Positions 36,183 to 46,890 of a stretch of 64,000 nucleotides of DNA are shown piece after piece; the first letter of the stretch is position 1; each line of letters opens with the position of its first letter. A program made the translations under genes and the position numbers. The notes under the pieces were generated by a model. The model saw only the letters and a list, made by a program, of their open reading frames with translations, was not told the origin of the DNA and searched no databases. Source of the stretch: Echinarachnius parma (lineage: Eukaryota; Echinodermata; Echinoidea; Clypeasteroida; Echinarachniidae); the NCBI GenBank assembly GCA_037951105.1, contig JBAMJV010001834.1:62001-126000 (forward strand), in the 5' to 3' direction.

Positions 36183-36360
36183 GCAGTGCACACATGCTCA
36201 GTGTTTTGCAGTGTGCGCAAACTGTGTAACAGTGCACACTTGCTCAGTGTTTTGCAGTGTGCGCAAACTGTGTAACAGTGTACACTTGCTCAGTGTTTTG
36301 CAGTGTGCGCAAACTGTGTAACAGTGCACACTTGCTCAGTGTTTTGCAGTGTGCGCAAAC
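36183..36360. repeat. 46-bp tandem repeat, about 4 copies
   Basis: The unit contains CAGTGCACACTTGCTCAGTG and CAGTGTGCGCAAACTG, with alternating purine/pyrimidine CACAC and TGTGCGCA parts. Confidence 0.9.
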
Positions 36361-37294
36361 AAGCCTGGTTCAAGATGTTGAATCAGGGTGTAACATCCCC
36401 ATGCATGACAATCTTTCAAATATGTTTAATTAAGTAGTTATTAAAGTGCAATGTAGTTTTTCTAATATGCTCTTCTGTTTAGTCTGGGCTAGTTTTTAAT
36501 TGGTCAGTCTAAAATTGTAGCTTTAATCCTTTCTTTAACATGTTGATGCCAAATGTTCGTTTGTGAGTAAATTATTTTTAATCAAAATATACCGACTGTA
36601 GAATCTTTATGTATGAATTAATTTAATGTAAAGTTGCACTAAGGTCTATGGATCAATAAGGTGTAGATAACATTATGTTCAACATAAATGTTGGCCATAC
36701 ATGTTTGCATCTTCTTGCCTATATTTTAATATAACTTAAAATTAGCACAAAATTTCATCTGTATTGGTGTTTCATGAGAATAATAATTTTTACATTTTGT
36801 ATTAGAATACACAATTGTATACTGTATTCACCTCCAAATTGTTTGCTGTCATCTACAGCATTCACCAGTGTTGTGACTCGACTTGACCTTTCTGACATAA
36901 CAATAAATTATCAGGTGGTAAACATTTGGTAATTTGTATCGCCCACCATTCCTGTGTTTTGATGGTTCAAGCACAAGTCCAGTTGCAACGCTGACAAAGG
37001 CTGTAAAATGACAGCTGAAAATATGGGAGTAATTGTGATCAAAAGTTGATAAATTATAATTAATTAAATTGTTATTATGTTAGGTGATAGCAGATACCAA
37101 AGAAGAAATGTATCAGCGAAAAGATAAATCATAATTTTTGAGGACTGCTGGTAATAAATAAGCACTGTGACAATTGCTTTGCATTGAACTCTGTAAGTTA
37201 TTATTTTTTTTTTTTATGTCGGGTCTCTTTTAGGCATTTCAAGGACTAGATGGCCCTGAGCTCCTTCTTTTCAGTAGTTTGTATTATTTACTCG

Positions 37295-38698
37295 AGCAAA
37301 GACAATTGGGTTTTGGTGGGACTTAAGTTCAGTGGTAGTGTGTTCGAGTCCTAGCAAAGACAATTGGGTTTTGGTGGGACTTAAGTTCAGTGGTAGTGTG
37401 TTCGAGTCCTAGCAAAGACAATTGGGTTTTGGTGGGACTTAAGTTCAGTGGTAGTGTGTTCGAGTCCTACAAAGACAATTGGGTTTTGGTGGGACTTAAG
37501 TTCAGTGGTAGTGTGTTCGAGTCCCAGTCGAGTCCTAGCAAAGACAATTGGGTTTTGGTGGGACTTAAGTTCAGTGGTAGTGTGTTCGAGTCCTACAAAG
37601 ACAATTGGGTTTTGGTGGGACTTAAGTTCAGTGGTAGTGTGTTCGAGTCCTAGCAAAGACAATTGGGTTTTGGTGGGACTTCAATTCAGTGGTAGTGTGT
37701 TCGAGTCCTAGCAAAGACAATTGGGTTTTGGTGGGACTTAAGTTCAGTGGTAGTGTGTTCGAGTCCTAGCAAAGACAATTGGGTTTTGGTGGGACTTAAG
37801 TTCAGTGGTAGTGTGTTTGAGTCCTAGCAAAGACAATTGGGATTTGGTGGGACTTAAGTTCAGTGGTAGTGTGTTTGAGTCCTAGCAAAGACAATTGGGT
37901 TTTGGTGGGACTTGAGTTCAGTGGTAGTGTGTTCGAGTCCTAGCAAAGACAATTGGGTATTGGTGGGACTTAAGTTCAGTGGTAGTGTGTTCGAGTCCTA
38001 GCAAAGACAATTGGGTTTTGGTGGGACTTGAGTTCAGTGGTAGTGTGTTCGAGTCCTAGCAAAGACAATTGGGTTTTGGTGGGACTTAAGTTCAGTGGTA
38101 GTGTGTTCGAGTCCTACAAAGACAATTGGGTTTTGGTGGGACTTAAGTTCAGTGGTAGTGTGTTCGAGTCCTACAAAGACAATTGGGTTTTGGTGGGACT
38201 TAAGTTCAGTGGTAGTGTGTTCGAGTCCTACAAAGACAATTGGGTTTTGGTGGGACTTAAGTTCAGTGGTAGTGTGTTCGAGTCCTACAAAGACAATTGG
38301 GTTTTGGTGGGACTTAAGTTCAGTGGTAGTGTGTTCGAGTCCTACAAAGACAATTGGGTTTGGGTGGGACTTAACTTCAGTGGTAGTGTGTTCGAGTCCT
38401 ACAAAGACAATTGGGTTTTGGTGGGACTTAAGTTCAGTGGTAGTGTGTTCGAGTCCTACAAAGACAATTGGGTTTTGGTGGGACTTAAGTTCAGTGGTAG
38501 TGTGTTCGAGTCCTACAAAGACAATTGGGTTTTGGTGGGACTTAAGTTCAGTGGTAGTGTGTTCGAGTCCTACAAAGACAATTGGGTTTTGGTGGGACTT
38601 AAGTTCAGTGGTAGTGTGTTCGAGTCCTACAAAGACAATTGGGTTTGGGTGGGACTTAACTTCAGTGGTAGTGTGTTTGAGTCCTAGCAAAGACAATT
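37295..38698 (+). repeat. 57/58-bp minisatellite with tRNA A/B-box-like words, about 24 copies
   Basis: Unit: AGCAAAGACAATTGGG, TTTTGGTGGGACTTAAG, TTCAGTGGTAGTGTG, TTCGAGTCCT. Copies with TCCTACAAAG are 57 bp (divisible by 3) and those with TCCTAGCAAAG are 58 bp, which is why open frames of 200-plus residues appear in several frames; these are not genes. CGAGCAAAGA at 37293 faces TCTTTGCTCG at 38700, so the array lies between short inverted repeats. Confidence 0.95.
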
Positions 38699-39328
38699 TT
38701 CTTTGCTCGTTTTTCATGCATTTCATTTGTTGTATCATATCATTTTTTTCCCTGTTTATAATGTTTGTATTTAGTGAAGTATAGCGATGACCTTTGAACT
38801 TTGTGATAAGTTAAATAGGAATAACAACAACATTGATAATAGTTTTAATGTTGCCAAGGGATGTAAGATCATTTTTAGTAGAATGTTGAATAATTACATT
38901 GAATTAGACTTTGTGATAAGTCGACAAGAAAAAAGAAGGTACGTCAATTCTAACTTTGCTGTTGCCATGGGGTATGGATTGATAACATGGCAACTATCGA
39001 TTACTGAATGAATGAATTGAACAAGAAATATGTTTGTATATATATTGCTGTTAAAAAACCTTCAGAAAAATTATAAAAGATCTGTAATTTATCATTTTTG
39101 TTTTCTTTGCTGTCAACGATTTTTTATTATGTTTTTTGCTTGCACTGGAAAGGCATCAATATTATATTATAATATCTTGTTTACCCTTTTGTTTTGTTTT
39201 TAATATTCAAGCTATTTGTGAATGTAGTTTGTAAGTGCAAATGAATTTGTTCTCTTTTTTTGACATAATAACATGCTTTTGTATTGATTTTAAATGTGTC
39301 CATTTATGTACACTTGATATTGCTTATA

Positions 39329-39520
39329 CAGTGAACCACTTTATAACGAGGTACGTGATATAATGAGGTCATTTTACAGGTCCAGCTTCTATGTATCTTA
39401 TATATATATATATTTTTTTTTTGGTGGGTGGGGGGGGGGGGGGGGGGGGCTATGGGCCTGAAACCCTATAATATCCACCAAACGAGGTTCCAAGGTGCTT
39501 GTTACAATGAGTTTTCACTG
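39329..39520. mobile_element. CAGTGAA-ended MITE containing a 20-G run
   Basis: CAGTGAACCACTTTATAACG at the left and GTTACAATGAGTTTTCACTG at the right, flanked by TA. A T-run and G-run (39430-39449) sit in the middle. Confidence 0.65.
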
Positions 39521-39779
39521 TAGTTATATTCAAAATGAGATTCTCTCTCATTTTGGTCTTTGTGCATGAAAGAAATGTTTCATTACTACGTATTGGGTTT
39601 AAAATTAAATACCATTATAAATACATGTGTATACTTGTGTTTGCACATAATTTTATTCAAAATAAAACCCCTTACACGGTATATTTGATGTGGAATTGTG
39701 TCATTGTTACTTTATTTTTTTTGTCATCAAGTTTCTTATTTCCTTGACCATTTTGACATATTTGCTCACTGTTACTGTC

Positions 39780-40330
39780 TACTGATAAGTGCCTATTTTG
39801 GTTACTTCTAGTCATATAATTCCTCTTGGGCATTACTAAAGGCCTGGTCACACAGGACACGACTAGACCCGCGAATGCAATACGCATTAGTACGAATCGG
39901 TAAAAAGGTAGAAATCGTTGGCAAATCGTGTACGATTTCTACCTTTTTACCGATTCGTACTAATGCGTACTGCATTCGTGGGTCTAGTCGTGTCCTGTGT
40001 GACCAGGCCTTTATAACGGAAATAATCAATGCCTTTTGACTGACATTTGGAGACTGCAATGTTTTTCAAATTGAACCGCATAAAACGCCTTCTGAGCGTG
40101 CACTAACCAAATCGAGTAACGTAACCACGGACATAGCAGCTGACTCAACAACAGTGGTAATAACTAACTTGCTTTTGTTACTGCTTGCTCAGAAAACGTT
40201 TCATGCGGTACTGTTTGAAAACATGGCAGCCTTCAGTTGTCAGTCAATACAGATGATGATTACTAATGCCCAAGAGGAATTGTACAACTAGCAGTGACAG
40301 GAATTATGCAGTTAGCAGCGTTTGCCATTA
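39780..40330. mobile_element. Nested foldback elements
   Basis: The outer arms (ATAATTCCTCTTGGGCATTA near 39817 and its near complement near 40262) enclose an inner, almost perfect hairpin at 39839-40013 starting AAAGGCCTGGTCACACAGGA. The inner element interrupts the left outer arm. Confidence 0.8.
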
Positions 40331-40547
40331 TTGGGCTTCCTGTAAAAGGAACTTGGGGATTTGTAGGCACTTCTCAAACTGTCACTATGGTGCATTTTCA
40401 CTCGCTGACATTTCACATCAAGGTCAGATTTTTTACAATAAAAAAACAAAGTTAGCATCAAATTTTGAAAAGCATACAATTTTAATGACAGAATCAACTT
40501 TGTTTGATCAAATCTGTTCAGAAATGGCTGAAATATCCATAAATATA

Positions 40548-40776
40548 TAGTGTAGCCAACAATTATTTGGACACCCTGAAAAATAGCAAACTAACTATTT
40601 TGATAATTTTTCAAAAATGGTCTTATATTTTATCTTGATTTCAACAAAGCAGCATCTAATAAACACATACAATGAATTTTAGGCAGCTTTTTACCAAACA
40701 TTTTCTTCAAAATTTGTTCTAGCATTTAAATTAAAGTGATTTTTTCAAGGTGTCCAAATAATTCTTGGCTACACTG
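40548..40776. mobile_element. Tc1/mariner-like MITE
   Basis: TAGTGTAGCCAACAATTATT at the left and its near complement at the right (GGCTACACTG), flanked by TA; 229 bp. Confidence 0.85.
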
Positions 40777-42123
40777 TATCTGATTGGAATTATAAATGTT
40801 GGGGACCAACTTTCATTCAATAATTAAAGAACATATGTATAAATCTTTATACACATTTGTGAAAATATACCAGAATGGTTTTAAACTTGTTATTTGGGCC
40901 CATTCCGGAAGGGACCCGGAAATATTCAGGCAGAGATTTTTCTCGCCAGAGACTGGACCCAAAACTATTTTGGGAGAGCGAGATGAACATGCAATTTAAA
41001 AACTGAGATTTCACCTTCTTCAGCACATTATTTTCATAAAGAAACTGCTATAACTCGAGAGATAACATGTCAAATGTACCGATCATTCAGTATTTTTGAT
41101 TTAGTAGGAGTGTAAAATATGTAGAAATATGACATTGCATGTATATTTTTTCATCTGACCCCTCAAATTAAAAGTGCAATTTCGTTTAATTATCAAATAA
41201 TATGCACGCTGTGCTCCAGCAAGCATTGTGGTTTTACCCAATGAGCCAATTTAGGGCTTGCAGGATTTGATGGGTTTGCCTATTTTTAGCATGCAAATAT
41301 CCCCGATAGATCCTATAGCCCTCAGAGTGCCAAGCTATAATGCAAGAATCCACCCAACCGGTTCTTATGACATGTTTACGCCTAAAGCGTGGTATGCTTG
41401 GTAACTGTAGTCAAGTGGCCATACAAACTCAACAATGAATTTGACCAGAATGAATCAGTAGATCTAATTCTATGAGCATTGTGACCCGAGTTGACCTTGG
41501 CACTTTCGAGGCTTAATAAATACAATAAAAAGTGCTATCTAATAGTCATTCCACATATACATGTACACACATTCGCAAAACACAATGGGAAATAGAAATT
41601 GTATTTCTATAGCTTGGGTAATTTTTTTCTGGCAATAATAATTGCACACACATATACACACAAACACATACAGTACTCAGAGAAAGACATAAAACAGATC
41701 TAAAGCAAGCTTAGGTAAATATTTTAGGTATTTTATTGACCAGGGACAAGTCCCTGCTAAGCTACAGTTGCTTCATGTACATATGTACGTACAAGAACTA
41801 ATAATTTAATCCAATAGCATTGTACTTTAAATACAGATGTTGGCTTATCACAGAGATAAGTGGTCACATACTCACATCATCTTCTAGAATAAACAAACTT
41901 TGGCAAAATTAAGTGAAAACAAAACAAATATGTACTGAATTGTTGAATATACAACATCCCTGAAACATTTGAATTGTTTTGTCTAAATAAATGCATTAGT
42001 AAAAGGGGAATTTTTCTAATTTAGGAAATGAGATGGACAAAATTAAAACTCTTGGAACAAGAAAAATCACTTGTAATGCAGAGGATTGTTACCATTAATA
42101 GAGTTACTATTAATACTTTGATC

Positions 42124-42225
42124 CATGGGCGTCGATACTTACGTAATACCTATTCATCAGGGGGGATGGATGAATAGATCATCCCCCCCTGATGAATGGG
42201 TATCAATGACAAATCGACGCCCATG
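42124..42225. mobile_element. Short hairpin element CATGGGCGTCGAT
   Basis: CATGGGCGTCGAT and its exact complement bound a 102-bp palindrome centred on GGGGGGATG ... CATCCCCCCC. Confidence 0.8.
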
Positions 42226-43212
42226 CTTTGATGATACATCTCCACTTTACGTTAATCATAGTTTGTTTTGTATACATGTTTACACTCACAGTTTATGCAT
42301 TTCACCTCCAAGACAATTCATTTCATAAAAAGTACCTCTAATTCAGATGTAAAAATTCATGATTCATAAAAAATGCATTTAGCATGACCTAAAGCAGAGT
42401 CCAATACAGGGCATTTGTTGGAGAAAAACTTGTCTATATTCAACTACTATACCTGCATGTATGCGTATGTAGACTTTTCAGACATGACATTCTGGACTGT
42501 GATGCTCAGTCCGTCACCCTCTTAACATGGCTATATTGCAAGCTTTTTCTTATTCTCATTTGTTTGATATGTAACCCTGTATTTAGTATGATATTCTAGT
42601 ACTAGTATATCAAATTGATTTCCGAGTACATGTTATTTCTATAAAAAACTAACTAAGTATTTTTCATCCTCTTTGAATACAAGAAGAACACAAGCAAGTC
42701 ATGTTATGTAGTTCATGGTAACGATATCTACAGTATATACTTAGCACATTACAGCAAAGTACAGCAAATCTTCCCATGAATATATACACGTTAAATACAT
42801 TGTACACCTGGGGCAAGGCACTATACAACCACCTGCCTACCTGCCCAGGTAAAGCCCACTGCACAATCTACAATTTTGCCATGATTCAGTTATCGTGCGA
42901 CTCTGCGACACGTAGTGTGACGTCATATTACTTGTTCCTTTGCACTCTTACAACTGAGTCACAGAGCCATTCGTAAGGATTTGACATCTTGATCGCAGCA
43001 TTCAGTCAATCATACATCAGTATTCGCAATAATTCTAATATTTAGACCGGGGCATGCAGCCAGCTAGTCTGCACCTTGTATTTCATGGTTGCTATGACAC
43101 AAAGTTAGAGTGCATGCACCAATTGCAGTGGGGTAATTGTATAATGTGAGGTGCCGAGTCGTATGACTGGTCATACAACTCAGCTACCTCCCCGAGTCTA
43201 AGTCGCCTCTCA

Positions 43213-43506
43213 GGTGATTTGATCACGCAATGTGAACTTACATTATAATGGTAATGAGTATTATATACTTTGTTTTATGAAACTGGGGATAAAAATCTGT
43301 TGACATTCATTGTTGAATGGTTACTTTATAAAGATAAATATGTTATTCTGCGCCTTTTAGGTGATTTGATCATGCAAGGTGAACTTACATTATAATGGTA
43401 ATGAGTATTATATACTTTATTTTATGAAACTGGGGATAAAAATCTGTTGACATTCATTGTTGAATGGTTACTTTATAAAGATAAATATTTTATGCTGCTC
43501 AGAATT
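43213..43506. repeat. Tandem duplication, 147-bp period
   Basis: GGTGATTTGATCACGCAATG at 43213 and GGTGATTTGATCATGCAAGG at 43360 begin two near-identical units ending in GATAAATAT. Confidence 0.9.
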
Positions 43507-43519
43507 CATTTTATCAGAA

Positions 43520-44456
43520 ACTAGATGGATCTTCGATTGCGCGCAATCGAAAATTATGCCTCCGCTATCACGCGATTTTAATATCAAGCCCAAATTAACA
43601 TGCACTGATTTTATTTTTTTTTAAATATTTTTCATATAATTTTGAGTCCTGTGACCTTGACCATATGACCCCAATCTTTGATGGCTCCCTAAAAAACAGT
43701 CAGGTTCCAAGTTTGATTGAAATCTGACATTTAGTTCTTGAGATTTTGGCATTACAAGCTTTTTTGCATGCACATGTATAATGAGTCCCATGACCTTGAC
43801 CTCAACCTCATGACCCCAACATTTTATGGCTATGTTGACTCTTTATGATACATTCAGGTACCGAGTTTGATTGAAATCTGACATTCAGTTCTTGAAACTT
43901 TGCTATTACAAGCCATTTTCGCATACATATTGAGTCCTGTGACCTTGACCTTTGACCTCATGACCCCTCAAATCTACTCAGATCAGTGGCACCCCGATAT
44001 GTACACTCATACCAAGTTTGAAATTGATCCGTCAACTGGTTCTTGAGATATCGCAAGAACGAGGCATTTTTGCACATACATTGAGTCCTGTGACCTTGAC
44101 CTTTGACCTCATGAACCCCAAAATCTGATCAGATCATTGCCACCCCAAGATCTACACTAACACCAAGTTTGAATTTGATCCATCAACCAGTTCTTGAGAT
44201 ATCGCGAGAACGAGGCATTTTTGCATATATATTGAGTCCTGTGACCTTGACCTTTGACCTCATGACCCCTAAAATCTAATCAGATCATTGTCACCCCAAT
44301 ATGTACACTCATACCAAGTTTGAAATTGATCCGTCCACTAGTTCTTGAGATATCGCGAGAACGAAAACGGGACGTACGGACGGACGGACGGACGGACGGA
44401 CGGACGGACAACCCGAAAACATAATGCCTCCGGCCACTTCGTTGGCGGAGGCATAA
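43520..44456 (-). mobile_element. GGAGGCATAA element with nuclear-receptor half-sites (copy 2)
   Basis: Reverse-orientation relative of 22515-23286, longer and with more internal units. It starts with a perfect 20-bp palindrome TTCGATTGCGCGCAATCGAA (43532) and ends in a GGAC repeat and GGCGGAGGCATAA. Confidence 0.8.
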
Positions 44457-44839
44457 AAAAGTTCATATAAGATTCAATGCATTAACATATCGTATGGCAC
44501 ATAAAATGGCAATTAGAAAGCAAAATATCCATCTTTACAGACAATTTTCTCTAGCATACCCTAGAGAACCCGTCACCCATTCGGCATTTTTTGTAGTGAG
44601 AGAGAATATGAGTTGTAAGAACGTCATACAATTAATCATAATGTGAACACCAAAAGCTAAGTTTACAGTTACAGTAGCATGTACCCAATGTACATTGCAT
44701 TTTGGCAGAACTGATAAATATTGTTGAAATAGTAAAAGAAAAGACTAAGATTGCAAAATCTGAACCTGGAAATGATTAAATGCAGAAATAAATGCAGGAA
44801 GTCCCATGACCCCAAGACTGCACCAACATTCCTGTATAT

Positions 44840-44901
44840 TCCAAAGTATGTAGTGGGGGTACATAGACTATAGTCTATGTGCCCCCACCACATACTTTGG
44901 A
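44840..44901. repeat. 62-bp near-perfect palindrome
   Basis: TCCAAAGTATGTAGTGGGGG is complementary to the right half, centred on ACTATAGT. Confidence 0.85.
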
Positions 44902-45001
44902 CTACATGCTTCAATGGGACAATTAATTTGATTGTGTATTGCAACTATGATATGTTTGATTCCAAAATCATACACCAATTGCCACAATTAGTTGACTCAA
45001 A

Positions 45002-45019
45002 GGGGGGGGGGGGGGGGGG
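45002..45019. repeat. 18-base G run
   Basis: Pure G tract in intergenic DNA. Confidence 0.95.
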
Positions 45020-46460
45020 TAGTTTAAGTCAGGCTAAAAAACAGAGCAAAATTAAGGAATAGACGATATCCTCCCCACAAATGTTCATGTGAGCCCATGA
45101 CTATAAATATCTGATTCTTCCATATTACTTGTAAAAGTATTTCCATGTACATTTCTACACAAATAAAAAACAGGAAAATAGTAATATTATTTACAAGAAC
45201 TAGATACATGTAGGTAGATCACAGTAAAATATCACACACAGACAGAGTGACATAACACATAATTACATCCATATAATATACATGCTTTGTGAAAATGCAC
45301 AAACAAAGTGAAAAGAACATTCTGACAATTCTCGTTTCTGTTTAAGCACATGCTAAAAGAGCACCTGAATAGTGAAGATCACATAATGATTAATCATACT
45401 AGCTTTGATTCATATAGCGCCTAATATGATACAATATAAATGAAGTTAAAGACTTGCATATTTTTTTTATTCATAAATTCAAGAATGCACTTTAGAAAAT
45501 GTCCATTCAGCTATTATTCAACTGTGTTGCAGAGATATACATGTTTGCTGTCACTTGTTAAAACATGCCTTTCGAAAAGAAATTAATTCTTTTTTAAAAA
45601 TTACATTTTTAATTTGACATTTTGCAAATAATTTCTTTTTAAGAATATACTTTTAAAATCCACTAGGATTCAAGAAAGAAAAAAACATGACAAATCATCA
45701 AAAAACAGCAAAACAAAAAAGGTGAAAAAAGGTATATTGTGTAAATACAATACACATACATGTACACAAAATACTACCAAGTGAGTTGTCATAAATAATG
45801 GGGAAATAACTTACAATGGTAAATGCATTTTGTTTAAATGTAAATAAATACAACAGCTACCCAAAAGGCTGCTTTTTGGTATAGTTTGACTTTTGTGCAA
45901 CTACCAAATACATTAGATACATTATGAACCAACTCAGCTAGGCACATCAATAGTAGGCAAACATCTTCAACATTTCTTGTTAAAGCTTCAATTTAAAAAT
46001 CAAATTACTATTCGTAAAACTACGTTGTCAGGTATTTACAAGTTTAAACATTTATAAAATACTCCATAGTAACCCTTATCACATTTTGTATTCATGCAAT
46101 TTTGAAATGTGAGCGACCCAAATTAATAACATGATCATACCTAAATCCCCTTTTCTTGATGCTTGCAAGAATAGAGTATAATTATAACGGTACTAATACC
46201 ATTCAGTGCAGCGGTCTATACTGTCCAGTTTTCTCGTTCTAATGAAAAATGTTCCAAATAAACCCGTAATTAATTTGAAAGATAAACAAAGTTTTCCTTC
46301 ATTTGCTTTGGATCGTTCGAAAAAGATAAAATGTCCACATAATGTATTTTTAATAGCACACCAATTATTGCATTGGTGTTCCATGTGAAGCAAATAATTA
46401 TGGCGAAAAACAAGTTCAAATGGTTAATCTTATTTTATTTTAATATTTCCTTTTTTTCTT
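45020..46460. other. AT-rich intergenic DNA downstream of MTHFD2
   Basis: No gene or repeat was recognised; open frames here are short and unlike any family I know. Confidence 0.4.
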
Positions 46461-46465
46461 TTTTC

Positions 46466-46502
46466 TTTTTTTTTTTTTTTTTTTTGGGGGGGGGGGGGGG
46501 GG
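46466..46502. repeat. T20-G17 junction tract
   Basis: A pure T run at 46466-46485 passes directly into a pure G run at 46486-46502. Confidence 0.95.
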
Positions 46503-46560
46503 TGGGGGCGGGTCCCACTTTCTGATAATGATAATTGATATTGATTTAGACAAATTCCAG

Positions 46561-46566
46561 TTTATT
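46561..46566 (-). terminator. Candidate polyadenylation signal of MTHFD2
   Basis: AATAAA on the minus strand (TTTATT on plus), 161 bp beyond the stop codon. A T-run/G-run tract lies just beyond. Confidence 0.5.
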
Positions 46567-46726
46567 CTGGTTTAGGGATTCAAATTGATTGAATCAGGCT
46601 CCATTGTCACGTTTGCAGATCCCAAAGTCCTGTTCCTGGCTACCAATTGCCAGTTTTCTGGTTCTATATTATGTGGTCACCGTTTTCAGGTTCCAGTATC
46701 ACATTTGTGCAGTTCAACACTTTCCG

Positions 46727-46890
46727 TCAGTTCAACTTGCTGGCAGACTTGCGCCCACCCTCGACCTCAGCGTCGCGGTTTGCCTGGTTACGCTTGGCTG
46801 CATCCATGGTGTTCCGCATCAGCATAGCAACCGTCATGGGGCCAACACCGCCGGGCACGGGGGTGATGTAACTAGCCTTCTGAGATACCT
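46727..46890 (-). CDS. MTHFD2: MTHFD2 terminal exon 6
   Basis: Acceptor TTACAG above 46890, stop TGA at 46729-46727. Encodes residues 290-343 with [19 protein letters not shown], then a basic C-terminal helix ([12 protein letters not shown]) and a short basic tail. Confidence 0.92.

Noticed and set aside
37295-38698. CRISPR array
   Set aside because: Regular units but no unique spacers, and the sequence is clearly animal.
37387-38784. Repetitive proteins of over 200 residues on both strands
   Set aside because: The 57-bp unit is divisible by three, so several frames stay open by chance of unit length. There is no start context, splice structure or non-repeat domain.
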